Assembly (NCBI RefSeq): GCF_017353175.1 | Contig: NZ_JAFMYW010000006.1 | Coordinates: 372,001-436,000 of the forward strand | DNA length: 64,000 nucleotides | Reading direction: 5' to 3' | Source: Fibrella forsythiae | GTDB lineage: Bacteria; Bacteroidota; Bacteroidia; Cytophagales; Spirosomataceae | Part shown: piece by piece, positions 17,364 to 26,326 of the stretch | Position numbering within the stretch: the first letter of the stretch is position 1 | How the letters are laid out: the number at the start of each line of letters is the position of its first letter | Notes under the pieces: generated by a model | The model's database searches: none | What the model saw: only the letters and a program-made list of their open reading frames with translations | Told to the model about the DNA's origin: nothing | Position numbers and translations under genes: made by a program

Positions 17364-19025
17364 TCAGGCGTACACTCGCTCATAGTATTCCGTTGCCATT
17401 CGTTCTGCGGTGAAGTAGGCCAGCACGTCGGTCATACTCTGAGATACCAGCGCTTGCCAGTCGTTGGGGCGGTCGTAGTACATAGGCAGAATCTGCTGTT
17501 CCAGAAGGTCATACAGGCCGTTGCGGTCATGGGCATCACGGATATCAGCGGTAGCTTGCGGGTCGGCTTCGGGCACAATAAAACTGTTCCCCCCCGGCTT
17601 GGCGAATTCACAGATCCAGCCATCATTTGTCGAGAGGTTGATCGCTCCGTTCATGGCGGCGGTCATACCCGACGTACCCGAGGCTTCGCGAGGAACAACC
17701 GGCGTGTTTAGCCAAACGTCTGCGCCATCTTTCAACGCTTTCGATAGGGCCAATTCGTATCCGGTGAGCACAGCCATATTCGGATGCAGATGGCTTCGGT
17801 AATGCAGTTTATTGAAATTCTGCTTGGCTCCTTCGTCGAACGGATAGGGTTTCCCTGCCCAGATAACCTGAATCGGATAGTTGGGGTTGTTCAGCAAACG
17901 CATGAACCGCTCTTCATCGTGCAGTAGCAGATCGGGCCGTTTATAGGCCGCAAATCGCCGGGCCCAAACGATGGTCAGTACCGTGGGGTCAAACAGTTTT
18001 CCGGCCTGATCAGCAATGATGTTCAGTAATGGCTGTTTCATCGCCCGTTTCCGAACCGCCATTGCCGCTGCGTCTTTGTGTCGATACGTCTCGGCCAATT
18101 GGGTATCGGCCCAGTAGCGGTAATTCTGCGCGTTGGTCACGTGCGTAATGTCGCAGATGCCGGGGTAGCTCCCCCACATTTTGCGGGCCACCTCACCGTG
18201 CAGCTTCGACACTCCGTTGGCGCGGCGCGCCATACGTAAGGCCGCCAGCGAATGATTAAAAACGTCTTCGTGAATTCCCGTCAGTTCGCGCACCTCATCA
18301 AGGGTGAGGCCGCCAAAAAAACTTAGATTATCCAGAAAATGGATGTTATGCTTTTCATTTCCAGCTTCTTCCGGCGTGTGCGTGGTGAATATCAATCGCT
18401 CGCGCAATGCTTCTTTCGATTTACCCAACTGCTGATACAGATGAAACGCCCCCGACAACGCATGAGCTTCATTGAAATGATATACCTCCGGACTGTAATC
18501 GATTTCATCCAGCAATTTAGCGCCACCCAGACCCAGCACCATACACTGTGCTACTTTCAGCGTAGGGTCATTGTCATAGAGGCGATACGAGATTGACCGT
18601 GACTGCTCGTCGTTTCCGTCTACGTCGGTGGTCAGGAAAAACATAGGAGCCGTATTGAAATGCTTCGGATCGAGGTAGTAGGCACGTACCCAGACCGGAC
18701 GGCCAAAGATATTGATGGTAAAATACTCGCCGGTATCCTGAAGAAACGAATAGATCTTCTCGCGAAAGAGCACGCCCATCGAATTGTCGGGCATCCGTAC
18801 CTGATCATAGTATCCCTGTTTCCAGAGCATACCAATGCCGATCAGGTTCTGCTTTAGATCAAAGGCACTTTTCATGTGCGACCCAGCCAGGAAACCCAGG
18901 CCACCCGAATAGGTCTTCAGGGCCTGATCAACGGCAAATTCCATTGAGAAATAGGCCACCGATTTTGAGAAACGGGGATCAATTGTATACGGGTGCTGGA
19001 AAGCAGCAGGTAAGGTGGTAGCCAT
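17364..19025 (-). CDS. Alpha-glucan phosphorylase family protein (GT35-like), PLP lysine apparently replaced
   Basis: A 553-aa cytoplasmic protein of the short alpha-glucan phosphorylase type, expected to act on glycogen or maltodextrin. Seen: VAYFSMEFAVDQALKTYSGG near the N-terminus, VYHFNEAHA, FTTHTPEEAGNEKH, ARRFAAYKRPDLLL, and PREASGTSGMTAAMNGAI near the C-terminus. In characterised GT35 enzymes the residue after GxxM in that last motif is the lysine that binds pyridoxal phosphate; here codon 455 (17661-17663, complement) reads ACC, threonine. The protein may not be a classical PLP phosphorylase. No other glycogen genes are adjacent. It converges on ribF across a shared hairpin. Confidence 0.75.
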   Translation of the reverse strand: MATTLPAAFQHPYTIDPRFSKSVAYFSMEFAVDQALKTYSGGLGFLAGSHMKSAFDLKQNLIGIGMLWKQGYYDQVRMPDNSMGVLFREKIYSFLQDTGEYFTINIFGRPVWVRAYYLDPKHFNTAPMFFLTTDVDGNDEQSRSISYRLYDNDPTLKVAQCMVLGLGGAKLLDEIDYSPEVYHFNEAHALSGAFHLYQQLGKSKEALRERLIFTTHTPEEAGNEKHNIHFLDNLSFFGGLTLDEVRELTGIHEDVFNHSLAALRMARRANGVSKLHGEVARKMWGSYPGICDITHVTNAQNYRYWADTQLAETYRHKDAAAMAVRKRAMKQPLLNIIADQAGKLFDPTVLTIVWARRFAAYKRPDLLLHDEERFMRLLNNPNYPIQVIWAGKPYPFDEGAKQNFNKLHYRSHLHPNMAVLTGYELALSKALKDGADVWLNTPVVPREASGTSGMTAAMNGAINLSTNDGWICEFAKPGGNSFIVPEADPQATADIRDAHDRNGLYDLLEQQILPMYYDRPNDWQALVSQSMTDVLAYFTAERMATEYYERVYA

Positions 19026-19081
19026 AGGTTACGGTTGGAAATGAAACATAAAAGTAGGGAAGGCAGTGACGGTAAGTGCCA

Positions 19082-19152
19082 ACGCAGAAGGCCCACCAAA
19101 ATTCGCGGGTTGACTTTTTCCGTCTAAGCGAATCCTGATGGACCTTCTGCGT
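19082..19152. repeat. Imperfect nested hairpin after the SDR gene
   Basis: Bases 19082-19091 pair with 19143-19152 (10 bp, extendable past one mismatch), enclosing a second short stem. On the minus strand it starts 21 nt after the SDR stop codon. The outer loop is long (about 50 nt). Confidence 0.45.
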
Positions 19153-19173
19153 AAGCTACTTCATTTTCAGTGC

Positions 19174-20184
19174 TTAAGCCAGGACATTACCGACAGCCTC
19201 CTGCACATCATCATATACCTTGCCAGCTTTATACTTTGCTTTTCCGTATTGGTATTTGTACTTCAGCTTATCCAGCTCAGGTACGTTCCTGTACAGCAGT
19301 GCCAGAGCAACACCTGTAACGGCAATGGCTGCCAGACTGAGTCCGATGGTCAATGCCGTTTCTTTGCTTTCTTCGGCCACCTGGTCTTTAGGGGTATTCA
19401 GCGTCCGCATCTGACCAGCCAGCATCTGCTGCGGGGCCACATAGGCCATCATCTCGGTCACCTTATTTTTCACACCCCCCGGAACCACCTTGGCTTTACC
19501 GGCCATCAGCCCTTCGTAGCCATCCTTGGCCACCATCGCGGCATCGTCAAGAATGTCTGTTGCCAGAATGTCGGCAGCACCTGCCTTGTTGAAGAAATCA
19601 GTGTCAGTTGCATTGGGCATCAGGGCCGTAATGGTCACGTTGGTGTCTTTCAACTCGTTCACCAGCGACTGCGTCAGGTTCCAGATGTACGATTTCGTGG
19701 CGGCATACACGGCCTGAAGCGGAAACGGCGTGATCGAGACCAGCGAGGCAAGGTTCAGGATTTTACCCTCGTTCCGTGCCACCATGTCTTTCAGGAACAG
19801 TTTTGTCATCAACGTCGTAGTAAGCACGTTGAGGTGAATCAGTGATTTTTCGGCCTCCCAATCGGTCTCGTTGGCAAACTTACCGTAGGTTGATACCCCG
19901 GCATCATTGACTAGCACATCAACCGTGATGCCTTTGGCTTTTACCTGGTCATACACATCCTGCGCAGCGTTCTCTTCCGATAAGTCCTTGCCGATCACGG
20001 TTACGTTTTCGGTGCCATAATTCATCTCGAATACTTCACTCAACCGATGAAGCGTTTCTTCGCTTCGGGCAACGAGAACGAGGTTATACCCATCCTGGGC
20101 AAATAATTTGGCCAGTTCCTGGCCTATTCCGCTGGAAGCGCCCGTGATGAGGGCTGTCTTTCCGGTTCCTTTTTTCTGATTCAT
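19174..20184 (-). CDS. Short-chain dehydrogenase/reductase with a C-terminal membrane tail
   Basis: A 336-aa NAD(P)-dependent oxidoreductase. The Rossmann motif TGASSGIGQELA lies at residues 14-25, NDAGVSTYG (an NNAG variant) near 90, and the catalytic YAATKSY near 155-160. After about residue 260 there is an added tail with one hydrophobic helix (LTIGLSLAAIAVTGVALALL) and a lysine/tyrosine-rich end, unusual for a classical SDR of 250 residues and suggesting membrane attachment. Substrate unknown. The small outer-membrane protein gene lies 114 bp upstream on the same strand. Confidence 0.85.
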   Translation of the reverse strand: MNQKKGTGKTALITGASSGIGQELAKLFAQDGYNLVLVARSEETLHRLSEVFEMNYGTENVTVIGKDLSEENAAQDVYDQVKAKGITVDVLVNDAGVSTYGKFANETDWEAEKSLIHLNVLTTTLMTKLFLKDMVARNEGKILNLASLVSITPFPLQAVYAATKSYIWNLTQSLVNELKDTNVTITALMPNATDTDFFNKAGAADILATDILDDAAMVAKDGYEGLMAGKAKVVPGGVKNKVTEMMAYVAPQQMLAGQMRTLNTPKDQVAEESKETALTIGLSLAAIAVTGVALALLYRNVPELDKLKYKYQYGKAKYKAGKVYDDVQEAVGNVLA

Positions 20185-20298
20185 AACGTTTTTTAAATTA
20201 TCGGGAGCAGATGGTAAACAGGCGCGTTGCGTCTATAGAGAACTGGTACACTGGCCGTGCGACTTACGACCATCTGCCTCCTGGCTCTCGGCTCTTTT

Positions 20299-20991
20299 TT
20301 ACCTGTTTGGCCGGCCAAAAAAATAGTTTATACCGAAGCGGAATCGACCTCCTTTGTTGCGACCAGCCAGGGCATCGGTTTGGCTGAAATAATTACTTTC
20401 AAGGGCCAGTTCAGCACCCAGATTACGGCGTATCCAGAGCATGGTACCGATCTCCAGATTGACGCTTTGGTAGTTGGCTTTCTGATCGGCTCCGATATTG
20501 CTCGACCGTTCGGTGCCAAAATTGTAGCCAACGCCGCCAAACCCACTGATTCGTGTGCGAAATGGATAATACCGCAGAAATACGCCCGTCTGGCTCGCTT
20601 TGTAGCTGGTATTCAGGCGGCTATCGAAGCTGAACTGAAGACCAGCTACCAGGCCCGTATTGAAGAAATAGCCAGCGCGGGGAGCAAAAGCCAGGTACGT
20701 TCCACTACCCGACCCAGTACCAAGCCCAAGCGAGGCTGCTCCCATGATGCTTCCCTTCTGAAACCACGTTAGCTGATTCTGCTCCTGATAGGAGCGACTT
20801 ACTTCGTATTCTTCCCGAACCTTCACCTTTGCCTTATCGGCGGCCTGGTTTACATCTTCTTTTACCTCGTCGGCTTTTTGGTTGAATCGTTCGCGGCGGG
20901 CCGCCGAATCGGGCGGGGTTCTGCTATCCTGGGCAAATACGCTTGCCGAGCAGGCGGCAATAAGGGCGGCTGTGTAAATAATCGTTTTCAT
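20299..20991 (-). CDS. Small outer-membrane beta-barrel protein
   Basis: A 230-aa protein with a signal peptide (MKTIIYTAALIAACSASVFAQ), a charged segment that may form a helix (residues 28-65, rich in K/E/D/R), then amphipathic strands with alternating aromatic residues (GTYLAFAPRAGYFFNTGLVAGLQ is the opening strand pair, given here only as residues about 96-118) and a terminal strand FRFGINYFFGRPNR. This is an OmpA-like eight-stranded porin-type barrel. Function unknown; the SDR gene follows. Confidence 0.75.
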   Translation of the reverse strand: MKTIIYTAALIAACSASVFAQDSRTPPDSAARRERFNQKADEVKEDVNQAADKAKVKVREEYEVSRSYQEQNQLTWFQKGSIMGAASLGLGTGSGSGTYLAFAPRAGYFFNTGLVAGLQFSFDSRLNTSYKASQTGVFLRYYPFRTRISGFGGVGYNFGTERSSNIGADQKANYQSVNLEIGTMLWIRRNLGAELALESNYFSQTDALAGRNKGGRFRFGINYFFGRPNR

Positions 20992-21058
20992 CGTTGAGTT
21001 GGAGTAATGTACTATTATCTACTAACCAAGTAGAGTCTTTTTGGTTTGCTACAAAAGA

Positions 21059-21155
21059 GTTTCAGGTGTCAAGTTTCAGGTGTCAAGTAGCGCTGCTGAT
21101 CAACTAATAGTGAGCTAGCAGCGCCACTTGACACCTGAAACTTGACACCTGAAAC
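21059..21155. repeat. Long 3' hairpin with tandem-repeat arms (39-bp stem, one mismatch)
   Basis: Bases 21059-21087 pair perfectly with 21127-21155 (29 bp). The stem continues inward past one mismatch for 8 bp more (21090-21097 with 21117-21124), leaving a 19-nt loop. Each outer arm is built from a 14-nt unit, TTTCAGGTGTCAAG or its complement, repeated twice. On the minus strand it begins 41 nt after the serC stop. A small GC-rich palindrome (about 21157-21173) lies between it and serC. Confidence 0.85.
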
Positions 21156-21196
21156 CAGGCGGCAGCCGCCTGAACCGTTACACCAAAAACTAGTTT

Positions 21197-22279
21197 CTAC
21201 CCTACTTCTTTCAACCGGGCCAACAGCTTGCCGACCTGTTCGGCAGAGGTTGCCGGGAAATTGGCAATGCGGATCTGGCCGTCTTTGAACTTACCGTAGC
21301 CACTGCCCACAACCATTCCCGATTCCTTCACCGCTGCAATTACTTCAGCCGCCGGCCGCGTTGTTTCAGCTACAATAACCGTTTGTGACCGGTGGCGATC
21401 TTCCTTCACAAAAGGCGTGAAGCCGTCATTCGTTTCCAGGAATTTGTAGATCTGTTTGGCCCGGTCTTCGGTTTGCCGACGGATCGTTGCCACGCCGATC
21501 CTGTTCATATCGGCCGCGATCTTACCCAATAGGTAGATAAACAGCACGTTGGGTGTAGCGGGGGTCTCAAACGTTTCGTAGTGTTTCTTCAACACAGGAA
21601 GCGTATGATGCGCGCCGATCGTCATCGACTCGTATTTCTGCAGGCGTTCAGCCTTCTCCAGGCAGGCTTCGTTGGCAATCCATACGCCCAAACCGGCGGG
21701 CATGCCGAAGGCTTTCTGCACTGAGAAGAACGCCGAATCGACCAGCGTAAAATCCAGATCGGGGTAAGGTGCCGACGACACCATATCGACACAGAATAGC
21801 TTTTTGCTGTATTTCCGCTTCAACTTATGGATCTCGGTGGGCCGAAACTGAACACCCGACGACGTTTCGTTGTGCGTGATAGCCACCAGTTCCGCGTAAT
21901 CAGGTACGTCTATGTCTGCCACGTCGAAACCCTGGCCAAATGGCTTTTCGTTGATGTGAGCGAACTTGTGCAGGCTGAGGGCGTAATCGTAAAATTTACG
22001 CGAGAATGAGCCATTCACCAGGTGAAAACTCTCGTGCTCTACGCAGTTGAGCAACATCCGCTCCCAAACTTCCGAGGCCGACCCGGTGAAGTAGATCCCG
22101 TGCGTTGCCGGAATGTTCAGCAGGATGCGCAGCTGCTCATCGGTATACTTGTAAATATCCCGGAACCGCTGGCTTCGGTGCGATATCGACCCTATTTGTT
22201 CGTCCATCGCCGTTTGCAGGTGCTGGGCAAAGGTCGGATACAGTTCCGCCGGACCGGGAGTAAAGTAGATTTGGCTCAT
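21197..22279 (-). CDS. serC: Phosphoserine aminotransferase-type class V aminotransferase
   Basis: Converts 3-phosphohydroxypyruvate and glutamate to phosphoserine; PLP-dependent and cytoplasmic. 360 aa. Seen: YFTPGPAELYPTF at the N-terminus, the HNETSSGVQF loop, the aspartate in FCVDMVSSAPYP, and the PLP lysine in SVQKAFGMPAGLG. The substrate assignment rests mainly on context: the gene directly upstream encodes the other two enzymes of the serine pathway as one fusion. The sequence is the archaeal/cyanobacterial-like class V form rather than E. coli SerC, so an alanine:glyoxylate-type activity cannot be fully excluded. Confidence 0.8.
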   Translation of the reverse strand: MSQIYFTPGPAELYPTFAQHLQTAMDEQIGSISHRSQRFRDIYKYTDEQLRILLNIPATHGIYFTGSASEVWERMLLNCVEHESFHLVNGSFSRKFYDYALSLHKFAHINEKPFGQGFDVADIDVPDYAELVAITHNETSSGVQFRPTEIHKLKRKYSKKLFCVDMVSSAPYPDLDFTLVDSAFFSVQKAFGMPAGLGVWIANEACLEKAERLQKYESMTIGAHHTLPVLKKHYETFETPATPNVLFIYLLGKIAADMNRIGVATIRRQTEDRAKQIYKFLETNDGFTPFVKEDRHRSQTVIVAETTRPAAEVIAAVKESGMVVGSGYGKFKDGQIRIANFPATSAEQVGKLLARLKEVG

Positions 22280-22291
22280 ATGGGGGAAGGA

Positions 22292-22383
22292 AAGGTAGGA
22301 GGGAGAACAGAAGGAAAGGATCTTTCACATGCGTTTGCTCTGCTAGCGAAGCACCCCTTTCCTCCTGTTCTCCTTCATACCTT
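22292..22383. repeat. Purine-rich imperfect 3' hairpin between serB-serA and serC
   Basis: Bases 22292-22319 pair with 22356-22383 with three mismatches in 28 bp. The left arm is G/A only apart from a few bases. On the minus strand it starts 7 nt after the stop of the serB-serA fusion. The spacer contains TGCTCTGCT (22336-22344), also present in the hairpins after metY and the RSH gene. Confidence 0.7.
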
Positions 22384-22390
22384 CCTCCTT

Positions 22391-24328
22391 TTAGTACAAC
22401 AATCTAAATCGAATCGTATTGTCAATGTCTTTTAGCTCCTGAACAACTTCATCGGCGTAATCCTTCGATATGTCGGAGATAACGTACCCGATGGTTTCGT
22501 TGGTCTTCAGGTACTGACCCTGAATGTTAATATGATATTTTGCAAATATGTTATTAATCTTAGCCAGAATACCAGGTACGTTGGCGTGAATGTGCAATAA
22601 CCGGTGCGAATCGTGTAGCAGTGGCAGTTGTAGCTCAGGGAAGTTTACGCTGCCATACGTACTTCCGTTGTTCATGTAGCTAACTAATTTTGCCGGCACG
22701 AACTGTCCAATATTGAATTGGGCCTCTTCGGTGCTACCGCCCACGTGGGGCGTCAGAATGACGTTGGGCAATCCGCGGAGTTCGTTGATAAACTCTTCGT
22801 TGTTCGTTTTCGGCTCATACGGAAATACATCCACGCCAGCCCCGGCTACTTTACCCGACTTGATGGCATCCACCAGCGCCGGAATATCCACGACGTGTCC
22901 GCGCGACAGGTTCATGAAAATCACGCCCTGCTTCATTAGCCCGAATTCGCGTGCACCGATCAGGTTCTTGTTTTCCTTCCGGCCATCGGTATGCAGGCTT
23001 ACTACATCCGAAACGGCCAGCAGATCGTCCAGTGTCTGGCATTTGCGGGCATTTCCAAGCGCCAGTTTATCAACGCCGTCGTAGAAGTACACTTCCATGC
23101 CCAGCGCCTCAGCCACCACCGACAGTTGGGTACCGATATTGCCATAGCCAACCAGACCGAGTTTCTTACCACGTACCTCAAAGCTGTTCACCGCCGACTT
23201 GTCCCAGACACCGGCGTGCATCTTGTTGCTCTTCGGCACAATGCCCCGAATCAGCATGATCATCTCACCAACGGCCAGTTCCACCACCGAGCGCGTATTG
23301 CTGTAGGGCGCGTTGAACACGGCCACACCTTTTTCAGTAGCCGCCTCCAGATCGATCTGGTTCGTGCCAATACAGAACGCGCCGATGGTCATCAGCTTGG
23401 GCGAATGCTCAAGTACCCGACGGGTCACGTTCGTTTTCGAGCGAATACCGAGGATATGGACCCCCTGCAAGGCTTCGATCAATTCGTCTTCATCGAGCGC
23501 GCCTTTCCGGATATCGAGGCTAAATCCTTCTTTTTCGAGCAGGCTGACGGCAATTGGGTGCACGTTTTCGAGCAGGAGCACTTTGATCCGGCTCTTGGGG
23601 TATGACTGACTACGGCTCAATTTGTTATCGAATAAAAACTCGTCGAGCGAAGCCGCAATATGATCGGCTTTCGCTACAACTTTAGGGCGTGACACGTTCT
23701 CGGTGAAGGCGTAAAAGCGGTTGGCCAGGCCAGATTCCCGGATTTCATAGTCGGTGTAGCCATCGCCGATGACGTAGACATCACCATCGAAATTCAGTTC
23801 TTTCATCAGTTTGACCTTGCCCTTATCCTGCGAGAGGGGGTTGTTATCATCGCAGCCCACGATCCGGCCTTCCTGGTCAAACTCGAAGGTGTTGGCGTAG
23901 ACGTTCTCGGCTTTGATGCCAAGCGCCGTCACGATGGGCACGATAAACTCTTTAAAGCCGCTCGAAACGATAAAAATCTGGTCGGCATGGCTGGTCAGAA
24001 ATGCCTGGTTGCGCTGAAACGAGTCAGATACCATTGTCGACAGGCGCTCAACGAGGGCGGGCAACTGATCGCGGTGGGCGTTCAGGAGTTTCAGCCGCAT
24101 CTGAATCGATTGCGCCAATGATAATTCGCCCGACATGCCCCGATCGGTAATTGTTTTGATCTGATCGAGCACGTCGTCACGGTCGGGTCGGCCAGCCAGG
24201 GATATTTCACCCAGAATGTCCAGCGCTTCCACTTTCGTGAAGGTGCTATCGAAATCAATGACGTAATAGGGTTGGTCGGTGGGTAATGCCGTTGATTCGA
24301 GCGTTGGCGTTTGAGTGGTCATCTGCAA
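22391..24328 (-). CDS. Fused phosphoserine phosphatase - 3-phosphoglycerate dehydrogenase
   Basis: 645 aa carrying the first and last steps of serine biosynthesis. N-terminal HAD phosphatase (about 18-225): nucleophile motif DFDSTFTKVE, SSGFKEF (motif II) and IGDGYTDYE (motif IV). Then a D-3-phosphoglycerate dehydrogenase (about 245-560): GLVGYGNIGTQLS for NAD, IGAFCIGTNQIDL, NLSRGHVVDIPAL, and TPHVGGSTEEAQ with the catalytic histidine. A C-terminal ACT domain (about 570-645, HIHANVPGILAKINNIF) suggests serine feedback. serC lies 111 bp downstream, so two genes encode the full pathway. ATG 24328 is used; an ATG two codons later is equally possible. Confidence 0.92.
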   Translation of the reverse strand: MQMTTQTPTLESTALPTDQPYYVIDFDSTFTKVEALDILGEISLAGRPDRDDVLDQIKTITDRGMSGELSLAQSIQMRLKLLNAHRDQLPALVERLSTMVSDSFQRNQAFLTSHADQIFIVSSGFKEFIVPIVTALGIKAENVYANTFEFDQEGRIVGCDDNNPLSQDKGKVKLMKELNFDGDVYVIGDGYTDYEIRESGLANRFYAFTENVSRPKVVAKADHIAASLDEFLFDNKLSRSQSYPKSRIKVLLLENVHPIAVSLLEKEGFSLDIRKGALDEDELIEALQGVHILGIRSKTNVTRRVLEHSPKLMTIGAFCIGTNQIDLEAATEKGVAVFNAPYSNTRSVVELAVGEMIMLIRGIVPKSNKMHAGVWDKSAVNSFEVRGKKLGLVGYGNIGTQLSVVAEALGMEVYFYDGVDKLALGNARKCQTLDDLLAVSDVVSLHTDGRKENKNLIGAREFGLMKQGVIFMNLSRGHVVDIPALVDAIKSGKVAGAGVDVFPYEPKTNNEEFINELRGLPNVILTPHVGGSTEEAQFNIGQFVPAKLVSYMNNGSTYGSVNFPELQLPLLHDSHRLLHIHANVPGILAKINNIFAKYHINIQGQYLKTNETIGYVISDISKDYADEVVQELKDIDNTIRFRLLY

Positions 24329-24417
24329 GAGAATTAATGAATCAGGTTGTTGTACGTCAATCAGTTATGAATTGGTTGTCAGTGCCAGACTGACTCTTGC
24401 GATGAAGTGTAGGTACG

Positions 24418-25401
24418 TTAGCCGATGGCCCGAGTGAGGAACTGAAGCACTCGTTCTTCGGCATAGGTGGGTGCCTGTAAGCCGTTGGCCGACGGGAAGC
24501 CACAATGGCCACCCTGCTCTGGAAACTCCATCCAAACGTGGGTGAGTTCCTTTGCCAGCGCCTCAGGAAAGCATTCAGGGGACAAAAATGGGTCATTCCG
24601 GGCATTCAGGACCAATACAGGCACAGTTATTTTCGACAAAAAGGACAGCGAACTGTTTCGGGTGTAGTAATCTGTTACGCCGTTGAAACCGTGCAGGGGC
24701 GCCGTAATGAGGTCATCGAACTCCCGAAGCGAGCGAATCCGGCTCAGATCGGTAGCCCGTAACGCCTCTGGCAACGTACCTGCTTTCAGCATTACTTTTT
24801 CTTTGAGCGTTTTCTGAAATCGCCGATTATACACCATGCTGTCCCACTTCTCCAGCCGGTCGGCGGTGGTCAGCAGCTCAAGCGGCACCGACACAGCAAC
24901 GCCCCTTTTTATAGCCGAGTGTATGCCCTGCCCCTGTTCGCCAAGGTATTTGAGCGTAATGTTCCCCCCCGCGCTGTAGCCGACCAAGTGAATCGTTTGA
25001 TAACCAGCCGCCAACGCCTGCTGAATAACGGTATGGAGATCGCCCGTTTCGCCGATGTGGTAAAAACGCGCCTGCCGGTTCATTTCGCCCGAACACGACC
25101 GGTAGTGCCACGCCAGGCAATCGAACCCGTGCTGATTCAGCAGCCGAACCGTGCCAGCCACATATTGCCGCGTAGAGTCGCCTTCGAGACCATGCGACAA
25201 GATAACCAGCGGATTTTTTGCCTCGCCGGCTTGTTGGGTCTTGCTCCAGTCGAGGTCCAGGAAATCATCGTCGGCGGTTTCGATGCGCTGACGAACGTAC
25301 CTGACGGGTATTTGTCGGAACAACGAGGGGACGATTGTCTGTAAATGGCCATTCCACAGGTAGGCGGGCGGGCGGTACGTAGAGCTGGTGATCAACGGCA
25401 T
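24418..25401 (-). CDS. YheT-like alpha/beta hydrolase
   Basis: A 327-aa cytoplasmic hydrolase. The opening PPAYLWNGHLQTIVPSLF is typical of the YheT/EMB8 family; the oxyanion region is LSHGLEGDSTRQY, the nucleophile elbow GYSAGGN, the acid NARNDPFLSP and the histidine EFPEQGGHCGF. Family members act on esters of unclear identity. ATG 25401 is chosen because the frame upstream of it contains the promoter and its leader hairpin. The frame lies downstream of serine genes on the opposite side of an 80-bp gap, with no evident link. Confidence 0.85.
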   Translation of the reverse strand: MPLITSSTYRPPAYLWNGHLQTIVPSLFRQIPVRYVRQRIETADDDFLDLDWSKTQQAGEAKNPLVILSHGLEGDSTRQYVAGTVRLLNQHGFDCLAWHYRSCSGEMNRQARFYHIGETGDLHTVIQQALAAGYQTIHLVGYSAGGNITLKYLGEQGQGIHSAIKRGVAVSVPLELLTTADRLEKWDSMVYNRRFQKTLKEKVMLKAGTLPEALRATDLSRIRSLREFDDLITAPLHGFNGVTDYYTRNSSLSFLSKITVPVLVLNARNDPFLSPECFPEALAKELTHVWMEFPEQGGHCGFPSANGLQAPTYAEERVLQFLTRAIG

Positions 25402-25411
25402 ACCAACAAAG

Positions 25412-25449
25412 AAGGTCGCCACGTTCGTAGTGGCGACCTTGCAAAGGTA
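25412..25449 (-). promoter_or_regulatory. -7 element with a hairpin at the predicted transcript 5' end (yheT-like gene)
   Basis: On the minus strand TACCTTTG occupies 25449-25442. Immediately downstream, 25440-25431 pairs perfectly with 25421-25412 (10 bp, 9-nt loop), so the mRNA would begin within or just before this hairpin. The start codon follows 10 nt later at 25401. Such 5' hairpins can protect mRNA; the role here is inference. Confidence 0.55.
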
Positions 25450-26326
25450 CTTCTCTGTGGCTGCTTTCCGATAGATCAAGAAAGGCTAACGTACCTGCGG
25501 GGCATGATGTACTGCCTTCCCTGTGCCCGGAAACCAAGCCACTCCGCTGATCATAAAACCCGATCGGGTAGATATCAGAAGGGTCATTAGCCTTCTGATC
25601 TGTAAGAATCCTGTAGGCGAGACACCGCACTCGGCGATACTCCTGATAGAGGCAGGGTCTATTGACAACTCAGCACTCGGCAACGTTGACTTTGGCGATG
25701 GTAAACGGGAGAAACTGGATACAGTTACGCGGTTGCATAATCACTACTACGAGGTAGCCGGACGGGACTTTGCTGTTTTATAAACAGGAGCTTTGGCGCT
25801 TAGATACGGTCACGGTTTATTTGCCCTCGAACCTCCCGTTAATGGAGACCAGTTTAGCTTACTTGTGTGATTTTTCGGCCTGATATCGCAGGTGGTTCAG
25901 CAGATACAGCAGGCTTCGTCTTTTTCCGTACCGTAATTCTGATCAGGCAGGCCGTTTTCCCGGATACCACCGGCGTCTCTATCGTACCTCCGATTGGGCC
26001 ACACACTAAGTTGAACACCGTCTTGCTGGTATACGTGTAGCCAACCCCGGTATAAACTGGCTCATTACATACCGGTTCATACCGGAGTTGGCCGCTCTAC
26101 ACTAATAGGCTGACGGTCAGCACAGTTTATCAATCCTTAACTGGAGCTATCGGTACAGGAAGCGCTTGCGTACTTTATCGCTAACGTACCTGATACGGAC
26201 ACTACTGGTTGATTCAGGAACTACTGGTCATCCCCCATGCAGTAAACATGACTGGTAGAGCATACCTTACTACGTTATCTTTACGGCGCAATCCCCCAGC
26301 TTCGACGCACTAACTACTAGCATTAC
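25450..26326. other. 877-bp region without an intact gene
   Basis: No complete coding frame with credible composition is seen. It carries two copies of the ACGTACCTG word (25489 and 26184), a possible coding remnant on the minus strand (25854-26096) and nothing promoter-like that fits the TAnnTTTG consensus near the kinase start at 26327. It probably contains the control region of the signalling cluster plus gene debris. Confidence 0.5.
25854..26096 (-). pseudogene. Possible C-terminal coding remnant, unrecognised
   Basis: An open frame of 80 codons without a start codon, from a TAG at 26097-26099 to TAA at 25854-25856. It reads like real protein (for example YEPVCNEPVYTGVGYTYTSK, then a stretch with CGPIGGT and a basic end). 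Just upstream, another frame reads plausible protein and then meets a stop, as if a frameshift separated them. No family recognised. Confidence 0.3.
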
